Source: Candidatus Liptonbacteria bacterium (GTDB lineage: Bacteria; Patescibacteriota; Minisyncoccia; UBA6257; 2-01-FULL-56-20). From it: a stretch of 20,557 bases of DNA. The position numbers were made by a program, and so were the translations under genes. Of the stretch, positions 20,524 through 20,557 are shown in pieces (position 1 is the first letter of the stretch; every line of letters starts with the position of its first letter). Under the pieces are notes generated by a model. That model searched no databases. It was not told the origin of the DNA and saw nothing but the letters and a program-made list of their open reading frames with translations. The DNA lies in contig JACRFR010000064.1 of NCBI GenBank assembly GCA_016212635.1, forward strand, positions 1 through 20,557, written 5' to 3'.

Positions 20524-20557
20524 ATGACACTCACTATGAACGACTCGCGCATACAAA
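20524..20557 (+). CDS. Start of a probable transposase/integrase (cut by the window edge)
   Basis: ATG at 20524 opens MTLTMNDSRIQ with no stop before the edge. A GAGG lies just upstream and CATAAT 7 nt before the ATG. The opening resembles the DDE-type integrase/transposases with NDSRI-like starts that I remember from CPR genomes, and repeats typical of an IS end lie upstream. Only 11 codons are visible, so the identity is a guess. Confidence 0.35.
   Translation, partial: MTLTMNDSRIQ

Overview
This looks like a chromosomal fragment of a Patescibacteria / Candidate Phyla Radiation bacterium, probably a moderately GC-rich parcubacterial-type lineage. The evidence is gene content: a zinc-ribbon protein type that I associate with these genomes, a TrmB-type regulator, a sortase beside CAP-domain and Ig/Fn-repeat surface proteins, a YerC/YecD-like TrpR relative, and an Obg without a C-terminal extension. 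Many genes have a -10 box only 6-8 nt before the ATG, so they are probably leaderless. TGA is read as stop. This placement is inference from memory of families, not a search.

Layout. (1) 1-1214: gene-poor DNA with three tRNAs (Pro-UGG on -, Arg-UCU and Val-UAC on +), hairpins and a 147-bp inverted-repeat element that abuts tRNA-Pro. (2) 1215-5372: obg, a CapA-like phosphoesterase, a small DUF378 membrane protein (+) and a stand-alone ClpA/B-type AAA+ ATPase. (3) 5440-6494: a zinc-ribbon gene whose middle is replaced by a ~130-bp miniature inverted-repeat element, then an unlisted 50-aa membrane protein. (4) 6657-7834: a TrmB-family regulator (+) and a repeat-rich spacer. (5) 7835-12765: a clear cell-surface operon behind a consensus sigma70 promoter: a 1008-aa Ig/Fn-like repeat protein, a CAP-domain membrane protein and a sortase. 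(6) 12885-13847: an M42-like aminopeptidase with an altered catalytic-base position. (7) 13943-20128: an accessory block of poorly known genes: a 247-aa protein with a faint resemblance to isocyanide synthases (DIT1/PvcA), a 74-aa partner, a 114-aa helical protein, a 700-aa coiled-coil protein, a TrpR-like regulator and a preATP-grasp/ATP-grasp ligase-like protein. (8) The right edge holds what looks like the start of an insertion sequence.

The most interesting material is in block 7. The TrpR-like gene has a palindrome ACTTTA-N6-TAAAGT on its own promoter, and the same palindrome sits on the promoter of the 74-aa/247-aa operon, suggesting a small autoregulated regulon. The two biosynthesis-like transcription units (74-aa/247-aa and ATP-grasp) both have long leaders with a short ORF and an intrinsic terminator before a strong Shine-Dalgarno, the layout expected of transcription attenuation. 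Three of the four copies of a perfect, covarying palindrome (core CACACGATTG...CAATCGTGTG) divide this block into gene cassettes. The 700-aa gene lies between two copies of 'TrpR-like 3' end + palindrome', so it was probably inserted or duplicated at that site.

Limits: all functional names come from motif reading by eye. No homology search, folding program or genome-wide repeat count was possible.
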